A stretch of DNA of 64,000 nucleotides from Microbacterium sp. LKL04 (GCF_900102005.1 NZ_LT627736.1:496001-560000), one strand, 5' to 3'. Numbered from the stretch's first letter, positions 36,503-46,083 are shown. Notes: generated by a model not told the origin, from the letters alone. A program made the numbers and translations.

Positions 36503-36530
36503 AGGGCGTCCTCTTTGGAGGGCGCCCTTT
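36503..36530 (+). terminator. intrinsic terminator after rplT
   Basis: An 11-pair stem (AGGGCGTCCTC with GAGGGCGCCCT, one G-T pair) around TTTG, followed by TT. It begins 19 bases after the rplT stop and ends the infC-rpmI-rplT transcript, 24 bases before the -10 of the next gene. Confidence 0.85.
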
Positions 36531-36566
36531 CGCATGCCCGCTGCACCCGCGCCCTACACTGAGAAC

Positions 36567-37367
36567 GTGCTCGAGAACCCCCGATCGCCGCGTGTCCGCG
36601 CCGTTGCGAAGCTGACCAAGCGCGCAGCCCGGCAAGAGACCGGGCTGTACCTCCTCGAAGGTCCGCAGGCTGCGCGAGAGGCCCTCGTGTGGCGGCCCGA
36701 CACGCTCATCGAGCTGTATGCGACTCCTTCGGCATGGGAGAAGCACCAGGACATTCGCGATGCGGCATCCGACGCGGACGTCGAGGTCGAGTTCGCGAGT
36801 GAGGCCGTCATCGAGGCGATGGCCGACACGGTCACCCCGCAGGGGATCATCGCGGTGGCGCGTCAGGTGCCGACATCGGTGCGCGACATCTTCGCCGACG
36901 ACCCGAAGCTCATCGTGATCTGCGAGGAGGTGCGGGACCCCGGCAATCTCGGCACCATCATCCGTGCAGCGGATGCCGTCGGTGCCGACGCTGTCGTCCT
37001 CACCGGCCGGACGGTCGATCCTTTCAACCCCAAGGTCGTCCGCGCGACGACCGGGTCGCTGTTCCACCTTCCCGTCGCCGTCGGGGTGGATCTCGCGGAC
37101 GCCGCGGGCCGCGCCCGGTCGGCGGGGCTCCGGATCGTCGCCGCCGACGTCGGGGGAGAGGACTTCGTCGATCACCGTGCGACGCTCGCCGAACCGACCG
37201 CGTGGGTCTTCGGCAACGAGGCACGCGGGCTCGACGACGAGGCACTGTCGCTCGTCGACCTTTCGCTCCGTCTCCCGATCTACGGTCGGGCCGAGTCGCT
37301 GAACCTGGCGACCGCGGCGAGCGTGTGCCTGTACGAATCGGCGTTCGCGCAGCGTTCGGCCGGCTGA
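36567..37367 (+). CDS. TrmH/SpoU family RNA methyltransferase
   Basis: A 266-residue SPOUT-class 2'-O-methyltransferase, with an N-terminal substrate-binding domain ([13 protein letters not shown]) and a C-terminal knotted domain with motifs 1-3: [21 protein letters not shown] and [13 protein letters not shown]. Target probably 23S rRNA or tRNA; the specific site is unknown. The start is GTG 36567, six bases after TACACT (36555-36560); an in-frame ATG at 36534 lies upstream of that promoter and is therefore rejected. Confidence 0.9.
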   Translation: MLENPRSPRVRAVAKLTKRAARQETGLYLLEGPQAAREALVWRPDTLIELYATPSAWEKHQDIRDAASDADVEVEFASEAVIEAMADTVTPQGIIAVARQVPTSVRDIFADDPKLIVICEEVRDPGNLGTIIRAADAVGADAVVLTGRTVDPFNPKVVRATTGSLFHLPVAVGVDLADAAGRARSAGLRIVAADVGGEDFVDHRATLAEPTAWVFGNEARGLDDEALSLVDLSLRLPIYGRAESLNLATAASVCLYESAFAQRSAG

Positions 37368-37444
37368 GGTCGAATCATTACGGAACTGTAAACCCCGCGC
37401 CACCAGAAGGGTTATGGGCCACCCCGCCCAATAGGGTCGGATAC

Positions 37445-38239
37445 ATGACCACTCCTGCTGCCGACCCTGCGCCGCGTACGTCGAACATCGACGTCCGCCG
37501 AGGCGAGCCGCTCGTCGTCCTGACGAACGTGCAGAAGCACTACGGCGACTTCCAGGCCCTCACCGACATCGACCTGTCGGTCAACCGCGGCGAGGTCGTC
37601 GTCGTGGTCGGTCCGTCCGGGTCCGGCAAGTCGACCCTGTGCCGCACGATCAACCGTCTCGAGACGATCACGAGCGGCTCGATCACGATCGACGGCGCCG
37701 ATCTTCCGGCCGAGGGCAAAGCGCTCGCGGCGCTCCGTGCCGATGTCGGCATGGTCTTCCAGTCCTTCAACCTGTTCTCGCATCTGACGATCCTCGAGAA
37801 CGTCACGCTCGGTCCGATCAAGGTCAAGGGCATGAAGAAGGCGGATGCCGAGAAGCTCGCCCGTGAGCTGCTCGACCGTGTGGGCGTCGGCCACCAGGCC
37901 GACAAGCTCCCGGCCCAGCTCTCGGGTGGTCAGCAGCAGCGTGTCGCGATCGCCCGCGCTCTTGCGATGAAGCCGAAGGTCATGCTCTTCGACGAGCCGA
38001 CCTCCGCGCTCGACCCCGAGATGATCAACGAGGTCCTCGACGTCATGGTCGGCCTCGCGCAGGACGGGATGACGATGATCGTCGTCACCCACGAGATGGG
38101 CTTCGCCCGGAAGGCTGCGGATCGCGTGGTCTTCATGGCCGATGGACAGATCGTCGAGCAGGCCGCTCCGCAGGAGTTCTTCACGAACCCGAAGAGCGAC
38201 CGCGCGAAGGACTTCCTGTCCAAGCTCATCACCCATTGA
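37445..38239 (+). CDS. gluA: glutamate/polar amino acid ABC transporter ATP-binding protein
   Basis: A 264-residue ATPase of the HisP/GlnQ (PAAT) family: Walker [11 protein letters not shown]-loop VFQSFNLF, signature [15 protein letters not shown], Walker [16 protein letters not shown] 37445 lies 7 bases after TAGGGT (37432-37437), so it is leaderless. The gene order ATPase-binding protein-two permeases equals gluABCD of Corynebacterium, hence the name; substrate specificity (glutamate or glutamine/aspartate) is inferred. Confidence 0.9.
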   Translation: MTTPAADPAPRTSNIDVRRGEPLVVLTNVQKHYGDFQALTDIDLSVNRGEVVVVVGPSGSGKSTLCRTINRLETITSGSITIDGADLPAEGKALAALRADVGMVFQSFNLFSHLTILENVTLGPIKVKGMKKADAEKLARELLDRVGVGHQADKLPAQLSGGQQQRVAIARALAMKPKVMLFDEPTSALDPEMINEVLDVMVGLAQDGMTMIVVTHEMGFARKAADRVVFMADGQIVEQAAPQEFFTNPKSDRAKDFLSKLITH

Positions 38240-38299
38240 GACGTCCGCGCCCTGCACCGGCGCGACGAACGACGAACGACACGAAACCAGGAGGATCAC

Positions 38300-39196
38300 A
38301 TGCGTAAGACACGACTCGCCGGCGCCTTCGCCGGCATCGCGATCGCGGCACTCGCACTCGCAGGCTGCAACAGCGGCAGCCCCACCGCACCCGGCGGCGC
38401 TGCCGGCGGTGACGACGACACGGAGGGCCTCTGGGAGGTCGCGAGTGACGTGACTCTCGACGGCAGCCCGACGTTCGACCGTGCGTCGAAGGCCGACAAG
38501 ATCGTCGTCGGTGTCAAGAGCGACCAGCCCGGCCTCGGCTACGAAGACGCCGTCTCGGGTGAGCGCACCGGCTTCGACGTCGACATCGCTCGGTGGATCG
38601 CGGCATCCCTCGGCTTCGACGAGGATCAGATCGACTTCCAGACGATCCCGTCGGCGAACCGCGAGCAGGAGATCGTCAACGGCAACATCGACTACTACGT
38701 CGGCACGTACTCGATGACGGACGCGCGCGACGAGGTCATCGACTTCGCGGGACCGTACTTCATCACGGGTCAGGGCCTCCTGGTCGCCGCGGATGACGAC
38801 TCGATCAGCGGTCCCGACGACCTCCAGGACAAGGTCACGTGTTCGGTGACGGGTTCCACCCCGCTGCAGCGCATCCGTGACGAGTACAACGGCGAGGTCA
38901 CCGAGCGTCAGACGTACTCCGAGTGCGTCGAGCAGCTGCTGAACGGTCAGGTCGACGCCATCACGACGGATGAGGCGATTCTCGCCGGCTACGTCGCGGA
39001 GGACCCGGACAACCTGAAGCTCGCTGGCAGCCCCTTCAGCGAGGAGCGCTACGGCGTCGGCCTCGCGGACGGCGACACCGTCCTCAAGGACCACATCAAC
39101 ACTCTGTTCACGGACGGCGGCGACGTCTGGACCGCGCTGTACGAGAAGTACCTCGAGCCGGCCGGCGTCAAGGCCACGCAGCCCCAGGTCGACTGA
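38300..39196 (+). CDS. gluB: glutamate ABC transporter substrate-binding lipoprotein
   Basis: A 298-residue periplasmic-type binding protein of family 3 (SBP_bac_3), anchored as a lipoprotein: the signal peptide ends in the lipobox LALAGC with Cys23. The mature part has the ligand-binding pattern GFDVDIARWIA and YVGTYSMTDARDEVIDFAGPY, close to GluB proteins. CCAGGAGG precedes the ATG, 60 bp after gluA. A strong hairpin follows it at 39203, which should make it more abundant than the permeases. Confidence 0.92.
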   Translation: MRKTRLAGAFAGIAIAALALAGCNSGSPTAPGGAAGGDDDTEGLWEVASDVTLDGSPTFDRASKADKIVVGVKSDQPGLGYEDAVSGERTGFDVDIARWIAASLGFDEDQIDFQTIPSANREQEIVNGNIDYYVGTYSMTDARDEVIDFAGPYFITGQGLLVAADDDSISGPDDLQDKVTCSVTGSTPLQRIRDEYNGEVTERQTYSECVEQLLNGQVDAITTDEAILAGYVAEDPDNLKLAGSPFSEERYGVGLADGDTVLKDHINTLFTDGGDVWTALYEKYLEPAGVKATQPQVD

Positions 39197-39202
39197 CCTC
39201 TC

Positions 39203-39236
39203 ACCCCGGGGACACGTGATCGTGTCCCCGGGGTTT
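39203..39236 (+). terminator. intercistronic hairpin between gluB and gluC
   Basis: A perfect 14-bp stem (39203-39216 / 39221-39234) with a TGAT loop and a short T run after it, lying inside the operon. It can act as a partial terminator or as a 3' stabiliser of the upstream mRNA, giving more binding protein than permease, which is a common need in ABC importers. Confidence 0.75.
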
Positions 39237-39266
39237 CTCCTCTCTTGAGACGTTCGAAAGGACCCC

Positions 39267-39923
39267 ATGGGCGTCATCACCGACAACCTCGACTTCTGGG
39301 GTGAAGCGCTCCTCGGCACGCTCGTCCTCTTCTTCGGGGGTGGGCTGATCGCCCTGATCCTCGGAATCATCGTCGGCGCGATGCGCGTCTCGCCGGTGCC
39401 GATCGCCCGCGCCGTGGGCACGTTCTACGTCAACACGATCCGCAACACACCGCTGACCCTCGTCTTCTTCGGATTCGCCTTCACCCTGCCGCCTCTTCTC
39501 GAAGTTCGGGCGAGTGGTGGCGTCCAGGTGATCTTCGCCGTGGCAGCCCTCGGTATCTACACCGCCACGTACGTCGCCGAGACGGTGCGGTCGGGAATCA
39601 ACACCGTCCCGGTCGGCCAAGCCGAGGCTGCGCGAGCACTCGGCCTGACCTTCGGGCAGGTGATGTCGCTCGTGGTCCTCCCGCAGGCGTTCCGTTCCGT
39701 CATCCCGCCGATGATGAGCGTCTTCATCGCCCTTCTGAAGAACACGACCGTCGCCGCCGGATTCTCGGTCATGAACCTCGGATCCGCCCGCGACTGGTTG
39801 AGCGAACGAGGCGAGAACCAGCTCGTGGTCATCATCTGCGTCATGGTCATCTTCGTCGCTCTTGTCCTGCTTCTCTCGTGGGGTCAACGGACACTCGAGA
39901 ACCGATGGAAGGTGGCGCGATGA
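39267..39923 (+). CDS. gluC: glutamate ABC transporter permease
   Basis: A 218-residue permease with about five membrane helices of the HisM/GlnP (His/Glu/Gln/Arg/opine) type. The EAA loop that contacts the ATPase is GQAEAARALGLTFGQVMSLVVLP. GAAAGGA precedes ATG 39267. Its stop overlaps the ATG of the second permease, so both halves of the channel are made together. Confidence 0.9.
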   Translation: MGVITDNLDFWGEALLGTLVLFFGGGLIALILGIIVGAMRVSPVPIARAVGTFYVNTIRNTPLTLVFFGFAFTLPPLLEVRASGGVQVIFAVAALGIYTATYVAETVRSGINTVPVGQAEAARALGLTFGQVMSLVVLPQAFRSVIPPMMSVFIALLKNTTVAAGFSVMNLGSARDWLSERGENQLVVIICVMVIFVALVLLLSWGQRTLENRWKVAR

Positions 39924-40840
39924 GCAGCAGCGTCCTCTACGACGTCCCCGGCCCGCGGGCGATCGCACGCAACCGCATCATCGGTGTGGTCGTCGTCCTC
40001 GTGGTGGCGGCCGTCATCGGCTTCCTGGTCTGGCGCCTCGCCGTGACCGGACAGTTCTCGGCGGAGAAGTGGAACGCTTTCACCTACACCCGCATCTGGG
40101 AGCAGTTCCTGATGGCCGCGGGCCGGACGCTGGCGGCCTTCGCCGTCGCAGCGGTCGGCGCGCTCGCCCTCGGCTTCATCCTCGCGATCGGCCGTCTGTC
40201 GGATCACGCGTGGGTGCGCGTCCCGGTCGCCGCCGTCGTCGAATTCCTGCGCGCGGTGCCCGTGCTCGTGACGATGTTCCTCCTCTACTACGGGATGCCG
40301 GTGCTCGGCGTTCGGATCGAGGGGTACTGGGTCGTCGTCATCGCCCTCATCGTCTACAACGGTTCGGTGCTCGCCGAGGTGATCCGCGCAGGGGTCGAAT
40401 CGCTCCCGCGCGGACAGTCCGAGGCTGGCTATGCCCTCGGCCTCGGCAAGTCGGGCGTCATGCGCCTCGTCCTCCTGCCGCAGGCGATCCGGGCCATGAT
40501 GCCGGTGATCATCGCTCAGCTCGTGGTGACGCTGAAGGACACCGCTCTCGGCTTCATCATCACGTACGAGGAACTCCTCTTCTACGCAAAGTACCTCGGC
40601 TCGCAGAACTCGCTCGACCGACCCATCGTGCAGGCGACGATCGTCGCAGGCATCATCTACATCGGTCTGTGTCTGGCACTGTCCGGTGTCGCGAAGCTGG
40701 TCGAGAAGCGCCTCAGCCGCAATCCCGGCACTCCCGGCGCGGCTCCGGCCCGGCCTCTTCAGGAGACCACCGACACCGAGCTCATCGCCACTCAGGTGAG
40801 GGCGAGTTCGAAGGACTCGGGTACCGGCCGGGGGGTCTGA
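39920..40840 (+). CDS. gluD: glutamate ABC transporter permease
   Basis: A 306-residue permease, the partner of gluC, with about five to six membrane helices and the EAA loop GQSEAGYALGLGKSGVMRLVLLP. It has longer cytoplasmic tails than gluC (the last 60 residues are polar). ATG 39920 overlaps the gluC stop (ATGA). The operon ends at a hairpin that begins 5 bases after its stop. Confidence 0.9.
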   Translation: MSSSVLYDVPGPRAIARNRIIGVVVVLVVAAVIGFLVWRLAVTGQFSAEKWNAFTYTRIWEQFLMAAGRTLAAFAVAAVGALALGFILAIGRLSDHAWVRVPVAAVVEFLRAVPVLVTMFLLYYGMPVLGVRIEGYWVVVIALIVYNGSVLAEVIRAGVESLPRGQSEAGYALGLGKSGVMRLVLLPQAIRAMMPVIIAQLVVTLKDTALGFIITYEELLFYAKYLGSQNSLDRPIVQATIVAGIIYIGLCLALSGVAKLVEKRLSRNPGTPGAAPARPLQETTDTELIATQVRASSKDSGTGRGV

Positions 40841-40844
40841 CGTC

Positions 40845-40877
40845 CTACCGGCGGGCCGCACTCCGGCCCGCCGGTAG
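40845..40877 (+). terminator. terminator of gluABCD overlapping the pheS promoter
   Basis: A perfect 13-bp stem (CTACCGGCGGGCC, 40845-40857, with 40865-40877) and a 7-base loop. Its right arm contains the first bases of TAGACT (40875-40880), the -10 of pheS, so termination and the next initiation share sequence. Confidence 0.8.
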
Positions 40878-40888
40878 ACTCGTCTCTC

Positions 40889-41929
40889 GTGTCCGACGCA
40901 CCCGAGATCACCCCCGAGGCGGTGGATGCCGCCGTCGCCGAGGCGCTGGCCGCCTTCGCCGCCGCCCCCGACACCGCCGCGCTGAAAACCGCCCGTTCGG
41001 CCCACACCGCGGAGGGGTCATCCCTCGCGCGGCTCAACGCGCAGATGCGAAATGTGCCGAATGACCAGAAGGCCGCGGCGGGCAAGCTCGTCGGCCAGGC
41101 TCGCGGTCGCGTCAATCAGGCGCTCGCGGCTCGCGAGGCCGAACTCGCCGCCGCCGAGACCGCCGCGAAACTCGAAGCCGAGCGGGTCGACATCACGGCG
41201 ATCGCCCCGCGCGGGCGGGTCGGGGCGCGGCATCCCATCTCTCTCCTCCAGGAGGAGATCGCCGACCTCTTCGTCGGCATGGGGTGGGAGATCGCGGAGG
41301 GACCCGAACTCGAGCACGAGTGGTTCAACTTCGACGCCCTCAACTTCGCGCCCGATCACCCGGCCCGCCAGATGCAGGACACGTTCTTCGTCGACCCGGT
41401 CGCCCGCCACCTCGTCATGCGCACGCACACGAGCCCGGTGCAGGTCCGCTCGATGCTCGAGCGCGAGGTCCCGATCTACATCCTCTGCCCGGGCCGCGTG
41501 TACCGTACCGACGAGTTCGACGCGACGCACCTGCCTGCCTTCACGCAGTTCGAGGGGCTTGTGATCGACAAGGGCATCACGATGGCGCACCTCAAGGGCA
41601 CGCTCGATCATGCCGCGAAGGTCCTTTTCGGAGCCGAGGCGAAGACCCGGTTCCGCACCAACTACTTCCCGTTCACGGAGCCGTCCGCCGAGCTCGACCT
41701 GTGGCACCCCACCTTCCCCGGTGGCGCGCGATGGATCGAGTGGGGCGGATGCGGGATGGTGAACCCCAATGTCCTCCGCGCCGCCGGCATCGACCCCGAG
41801 GTCTACTCGGGCTTCGCCTTCGGCATGGGCATCGAGCGGACCCTGATGTTCCGCAGCGATGTGCAGGACATGCGTGACATGGCCGAGGGCGATGTCCGCT
41901 TCAGCGAGCAGTTCGGAATGGTGGTCTGA
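40889..41929 (+). CDS. pheS: phenylalanine--tRNA ligase alpha subunit
   Basis: A 346-residue class II synthetase subunit. An N-terminal coiled coil (about 1-90, binds tRNA) precedes the catalytic core with motif 1 GARHPISLLQEEI, motif 2 region (FRTNYFPFTEPSAELD) and motif 3 (GFAFGMGIERTLMFR). GTG 40889 lies 8 bases after TAGACT; no RBS is seen, so a near-leaderless start is likely. The stop overlaps the pheT start. No phenylalanine leader peptide is seen upstream. Confidence 0.95.
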   Translation: MSDAPEITPEAVDAAVAEALAAFAAAPDTAALKTARSAHTAEGSSLARLNAQMRNVPNDQKAAAGKLVGQARGRVNQALAAREAELAAAETAAKLEAERVDITAIAPRGRVGARHPISLLQEEIADLFVGMGWEIAEGPELEHEWFNFDALNFAPDHPARQMQDTFFVDPVARHLVMRTHTSPVQVRSMLEREVPIYILCPGRVYRTDEFDATHLPAFTQFEGLVIDKGITMAHLKGTLDHAAKVLFGAEAKTRFRTNYFPFTEPSAELDLWHPTFPGGARWIEWGGCGMVNPNVLRAAGIDPEVYSGFAFGMGIERTLMFRSDVQDMRDMAEGDVRFSEQFGMVV

Positions 41930-44439
41930 TGCGCGTCCCGCTCTCTTGGCTCGGCGAGTACGTCGATGTAGCCGAAGGCACGACCCCCGAGGACGTCCTG
42001 GCCTCCTTCGTCTCCGTCGGATTCGAAGAGGAGGACGTGCACGCGTTCGACCTCACGGGCCCGATCGTCGTCGGACGTGTCGTCTCGTTCGAGGCCGAGC
42101 CGCAGTCCAACGGCAAGACCATCCGGTGGTGCCAGGTCGACGTCGGCGAGGCGAACGGCGGCGTCCGCGGCATCGTCTGCGGCGCCGGCAACTTCTTCGA
42201 AGGCGACAAGGTCGTCGTGACGCTGCCGGGAGCGGTCCTCCCCGGCCCGTTCCCGATCGCTGCGCGCAAGACGTACGGCCATGTCTCGGACGGCATGATC
42301 GCCTCCGCCAAGGAACTCGGCCTGGGGGAGGAGCACTCCGGCATCCTCCGCCTGACGGAACTGGGCCTCGACCCCGAGGTCGGGACCGACGCGATCGCTC
42401 TCCTCGGTCTCGACGACGCCGCCGTCGACATCAACGTCACGCCCGACCGCGGATACGCCCTCTCGATCCGGGGTGCGGCGCGCGAGTACGCGCACGCGAC
42501 CCGTGCCGCCTTCACCGACCCCGGCCTGCGCCCCTTCGAGGAGCTCGAGCAGCCCACCGGCGGGTTCGACATCACCGTCGACGACGGTGCACCCATCCAC
42601 GGCAAGCCGGGTGCGAGCGAGTTCGTCGTGCGCATCGTGCGCGACGTCGACCCCTCGCGGCCGACGCCGCCCTGGATGACCGCGCGCCTGTCGCTCGCCG
42701 GCATCCGCTCCCTCGGCATCCTGATCGATATCACCAACTACGTGATGCTCGAACTCGGCAACCCGATCCACGGCTACGACCTCGACGCGCTCACCGGCGG
42801 CATCACCGTGCGCCGCGCGTCGGTGGGGGAGAAGCTCACGACCCTCGACGGCAAGGAGCGCACGCTCGACGCCGAGGACCTGCTCATCACCGACGAGTCC
42901 GGCCCCATCGGCCTGGCGGGCGTCATGGGCGGCGGCAAGACCGAGATGGGGGATGCCACACGCAACGTCCTCATCGAGGCGGCCATCTTCGACCCCGTGT
43001 CGATCGCCCGCACGGCGCGCCGGCACAAGCTTCCCAGCGAGGCGTCCCGGCGCTTCGAGCGCGGCGTCGACCCGCTCATCCCGTTCGTCGCGGCACGCCG
43101 CGTCGCCGACCTCATGGTCGAACTCGCCGGCGGCACGCTCGACACGACCACGGGCGGCGCGCTCTTCGCCGAGGTGTTCGTCCCGTCGGTCGAGCTCCCC
43201 GAGTCGTTCGTCGGCGGCTTGATCGGCGTCGACTACACGCCCGACGAGATCGTCGGCGCGCTCGAGACCATCGGGTGCGAGGTCATCGACGGCGACGGCG
43301 GCTGGGAGGTCATCCCGCCCTCCTGGCGCCCCGATCTCACGGACCGGTGGACGCTGGCTGAAGAGGTCGCGCGACTGCACGGGCTCGACCGGATCCCCTC
43401 GATCCTCCCGACGCCTCCCTCCGGCCGCGGGCTCACGGCAGCGCAGCGCGGGCGCCGTCGCGTCGCCAACGCGTTGGCTGCGGCCGGTCACGTCGAGGTC
43501 GTCGCGTTCCCGTTCACGACCGAGGAACAGAACGACCTGCACGGTTCGGCGACGGGGGAGCACGTGCCCTCCATCCGGCTCGCCAACCCGCTCGACGGTC
43601 AGGCGCCGTTCCTGCGGCGCTCGCTGCTCCCGGGACTCCTGCAGATCGCGCACCGGAACGTGTCCCGAGGCTTCACCGACGTGGCCCTCTTCGAGACCGG
43701 CACGGTGTTCGCACCCGTCGAGGGCGTCGAGTACGGCACCACAACCGTGCCGCCGCTCGCGCAGCTGCCCGATGAGGCGACGCTCGCGGCACTGCACGCG
43801 TCGATCCCGCCGCAGCCCCGGCACGTCGCCGTCCTGCTGCACGGCAACGCGCTGGCGAAGCGACCCGGCCAGCCGGCCGTCGCCTTCGACCTCGCCGATG
43901 CGCTCGGTGCGATCCAGACGATCGCCGCGGCCGCAGGTGTGGAGATCGAAGTCCGGCAGGACCAGCGCGCCGCGCTCCACCCGGGCCGCGCCGGTTCGCT
44001 CTTCGTCGGGGACGCCGAAGTCGGCTACGTCGGCGAGCTGCTCCCGGCCGTGGCAGAGGCGGCAGACCTGCAGGGGCGGGTCTTCGTCGCCGAACTCGAC
44101 CTCGACGCCGTCCTCGCCCTCACACCCGCACCGGATGCCGCGCCGTCACTCGCGACGTACCCCGCGGCGACGCAGGACGTGTCGCTCGTCGTCGCAGCCG
44201 ACCTCGCCGCCGGCGAGGTGCGGGATGCGCTCGCCGACGGCGCAGGTCCTCTGCTGGAGGACCTCCGTCTCGTCGACGACTACCGCGGCGCCGGGGTCCC
44301 CGAGGGAGCCAAGAGCCTCACGTTCGCCCTGCGCTTCCGCGCTGACGACCGCACGCTGACGGCGACGGAGGCGACCGAGGCGAAGCTCGCCGGTGTGGCT
44401 GTCGCCGCCGAGCGTCACGGAGCGGCGATCCGCGACTGA
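41929..44439 (+). CDS. pheT: phenylalanine--tRNA ligase beta subunit
   Basis: An 836-residue PheT. Order: N-terminal EMAP/tRNA-binding domain (about 40-155), B3/B4 editing domain (about 210-370), B5 domain, catalytic-like core, and C-terminal FDX-ACB anticodon-binding domain (from about SLATYPAATQDVSLVV). It forms the alpha2-beta2 enzyme with PheS and hydrolyses mischarged Tyr-tRNA. It overlaps pheS by one base. Confidence 0.96.
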   Translation: MRVPLSWLGEYVDVAEGTTPEDVLASFVSVGFEEEDVHAFDLTGPIVVGRVVSFEAEPQSNGKTIRWCQVDVGEANGGVRGIVCGAGNFFEGDKVVVTLPGAVLPGPFPIAARKTYGHVSDGMIASAKELGLGEEHSGILRLTELGLDPEVGTDAIALLGLDDAAVDINVTPDRGYALSIRGAAREYAHATRAAFTDPGLRPFEELEQPTGGFDITVDDGAPIHGKPGASEFVVRIVRDVDPSRPTPPWMTARLSLAGIRSLGILIDITNYVMLELGNPIHGYDLDALTGGITVRRASVGEKLTTLDGKERTLDAEDLLITDESGPIGLAGVMGGGKTEMGDATRNVLIEAAIFDPVSIARTARRHKLPSEASRRFERGVDPLIPFVAARRVADLMVELAGGTLDTTTGGALFAEVFVPSVELPESFVGGLIGVDYTPDEIVGALETIGCEVIDGDGGWEVIPPSWRPDLTDRWTLAEEVARLHGLDRIPSILPTPPSGRGLTAAQRGRRRVANALAAAGHVEVVAFPFTTEEQNDLHGSATGEHVPSIRLANPLDGQAPFLRRSLLPGLLQIAHRNVSRGFTDVALFETGTVFAPVEGVEYGTTTVPPLAQLPDEATLAALHASIPPQPRHVAVLLHGNALAKRPGQPAVAFDLADALGAIQTIAAAAGVEIEVRQDQRAALHPGRAGSLFVGDAEVGYVGELLPAVAEAADLQGRVFVAELDLDAVLALTPAPDAAPSLATYPAATQDVSLVVAADLAAGEVRDALADGAGPLLEDLRLVDDYRGAGVPEGAKSLTFALRFRADDRTLTATEATEAKLAGVAVAAERHGAAIRD

Positions 44440-44446
44440 ACCGCTG

Positions 44447-44486
44447 TCCTCCGAATGGCCGACTGCACAGCCGGTCGTTCGGAGGA
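44447..44486 (+). terminator. hairpin after pheT, abutting the next promoter
   Basis: Arms TCCTCCGAA (44447-44455) and TTCGGAGGA (44478-44486) form a 9-bp stem with weaker pairing inside. It starts 7 bases after the pheT stop and ends where the next -10, TACCGT (44487-44492), begins. Confidence 0.65.
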
Positions 44487-44498
44487 TACCGTTCGCGT

Positions 44499-44897
44499 AT
44501 GGCGACCGCGTCCGAAGCCCCGGCATCCGCCGTTCCGCACGGGGGTGCGGCGGAACGCATGCCGAGAGCGGGCAGGATCATCCGGTTCCTCGCCGCTGTC
44601 AACGTCGCGACGGTGGCGGCGAGCCTGGTGTCGTACTCCCTCGGGTGGCAGTACGGGATGCTGCTCTTCCCCCAGGCGTCCGTCTTCTTCCCGGCGGCAT
44701 GGACCGGCCCCGTCGTGAGCGGCGTCCTGTGGTTCGTCGCCGTCGCGATCGCGGCAGCCACGGCGGCCTTCGGCGCCCTCCGGTCTCCCGCCGGCCACCG
44801 AGGCTACGGAGCGTTCCGCGCGATCACGATCTGCGGTGCGGTCGTCGCCGGCATCATCCTGGTCCTGGTGCTGGGTTCGTCGTTCGTCGTCCTCTGA
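44499..44897 (+). CDS. hypothetical small membrane protein
   Basis: A 132-residue protein with three hydrophobic helices (roughly residues 28-62, 70-93 and 105-131) and a polar N-terminal tail. I do not recognise a family. TACCGT (44487-44492) is six bases before ATG 44499, the same leaderless arrangement as known genes in the window, which supports it being real. It converges with the ATPase gene, stops 2 bases apart. Confidence 0.65.
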   Translation: MATASEAPASAVPHGGAAERMPRAGRIIRFLAAVNVATVAASLVSYSLGWQYGMLLFPQASVFFPAAWTGPVVSGVLWFVAVAIAAATAAFGALRSPAGHRGYGAFRAITICGAVVAGIILVLVLGSSFVVL

Positions 44898-44899
44898 CC

Positions 44900-46024
44900 T
44901 CAGCGCGTGCCCCAGTTCCAGGGCGGAGCATCGAGCAGTCCCTGACCCTCGACCACTGTGCCGTCGATGCGACGCTGCAGCGAGATGCGGTGCGCATCAG
45001 GAATGGCGTCGATGAGTCCCGGTGCGTGCGAGACCAGCAGCACTTGCGTCTGCGCGGCCGCCGCCCGCACGAGGTTCGCGAGCGGCGCCAGCAGGCTCGC
45101 GTGAAGGCTGGACTCGGGCTCGTTCAGGACGGTGAGCGGCGCCGGACGTGCAGGAAGGAGTGCGGCGCACAGGAGGAGGTAGCGGAGGGTTCCGTCCGAG
45201 AGTTCTGCTGCGTCCAGCGGCCGCAGGAGGCCCGGCTGGCTCAGGGTCAGACGCAGGTTCCCGTCGGATGCCTCCACCCTCACCCGGCTGCCGGGGAAGG
45301 CCTCGTCGACGGCGCTGTCCAGCAGGTGCCCGAATCCCGCGTCGTGGACGGTGGCCCACACCGCGGCGAGGTTCGATCCGTCGTGGGCGAGGAGGGGTGA
45401 GCGGGTGCCGACCTGCGGACGACGGGCGGGGGCGTCGGCGTCCACGCGGAAGTGGTCATAGAAGCGCCAGCCGTTCATGATCCGCCGGAGACCGAGCAGC
45501 TCCGGGGCCGTGTCGCCGTCGGCGAGGTCCGTGACGATGCTCTCGAAAGCCGCGAGCTTCTGATCGAGGGACACCCACGCGCCGTCACGGACGCGCGTCT
45601 GCGCCCGGAGCCGGTCGATCAGCAGGGTCGCCGGCTTCGCGAGTCTGCCGGCGAAGACCTGCTCCCGCTTGATCTCGGGGTCGCGGGCGAAGACGCTGTT
45701 CTGCGACGCCTGGGGGATGCCGAGGTCCACGAGGTACCCGAGCTCGTCCGATGCGAAGCCGAGCTGCACTGCGATCGGGTTGCGTCGGACGGTGCCCTGC
45801 CCGCCGCCGTCCTCCGAGCCGGCCCACAGGAGCGACGGCAGCCCGCCCTCCCGCGCGACGGCACCGACGAGATCACCGCGCGCGGCGGAAGTCAGCAGGC
45901 GCAGTGCGCGGTACAGGTTGGACTTGCCCGACCCGTTCGCGCCGGTCACGACGGTGAGCTCCTCGAGCGGGAGCACGACATCGCGGAGAGAGCGGTAGCC
46001 GGAGACGGCGAGCGTGCGCAGCAT
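44900..46024 (-). CDS. AAA family ATPase (OLD/RecF-like, ABC-ATPase fold)
   Basis: A 374-residue single-domain ATPase of the SMC/RecF/OLD type: Walker A GANGSGKSN at 28-36, signature-like LSDGTLRYLLL, Walker B-like VLNEPESSLH near 300 and a distal LLVSHAPGLIDA (switch) segment. It has no TOPRIM nuclease domain as in OLD proteins, and no visible nuclease, helicase or toxin partner next door. Such orphan ATPases are common in actinobacteria, with unknown function; a DNA-repair or defence role is only possible. It is divergent from an ABC transporter gene. Confidence 0.75.
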   Translation of the reverse strand: MLRTLAVSGYRSLRDVVLPLEELTVVTGANGSGKSNLYRALRLLTSAARGDLVGAVAREGGLPSLLWAGSEDGGGQGTVRRNPIAVQLGFASDELGYLVDLGIPQASQNSVFARDPEIKREQVFAGRLAKPATLLIDRLRAQTRVRDGAWVSLDQKLAAFESIVTDLADGDTAPELLGLRRIMNGWRFYDHFRVDADAPARRPQVGTRSPLLAHDGSNLAAVWATVHDAGFGHLLDSAVDEAFPGSRVRVEASDGNLRLTLSQPGLLRPLDAAELSDGTLRYLLLCAALLPARPAPLTVLNEPESSLHASLLAPLANLVRAAAAQTQVLLVSHAPGLIDAIPDAHRISLQRRIDGTVVEGQGLLDAPPWNWGTR

Positions 46025-46083
46025 CCCCCCACTGTGCCAGGTGGAGTGGACATCGCGACGAGGCCGTTCGCTAGGCTCGCCGG

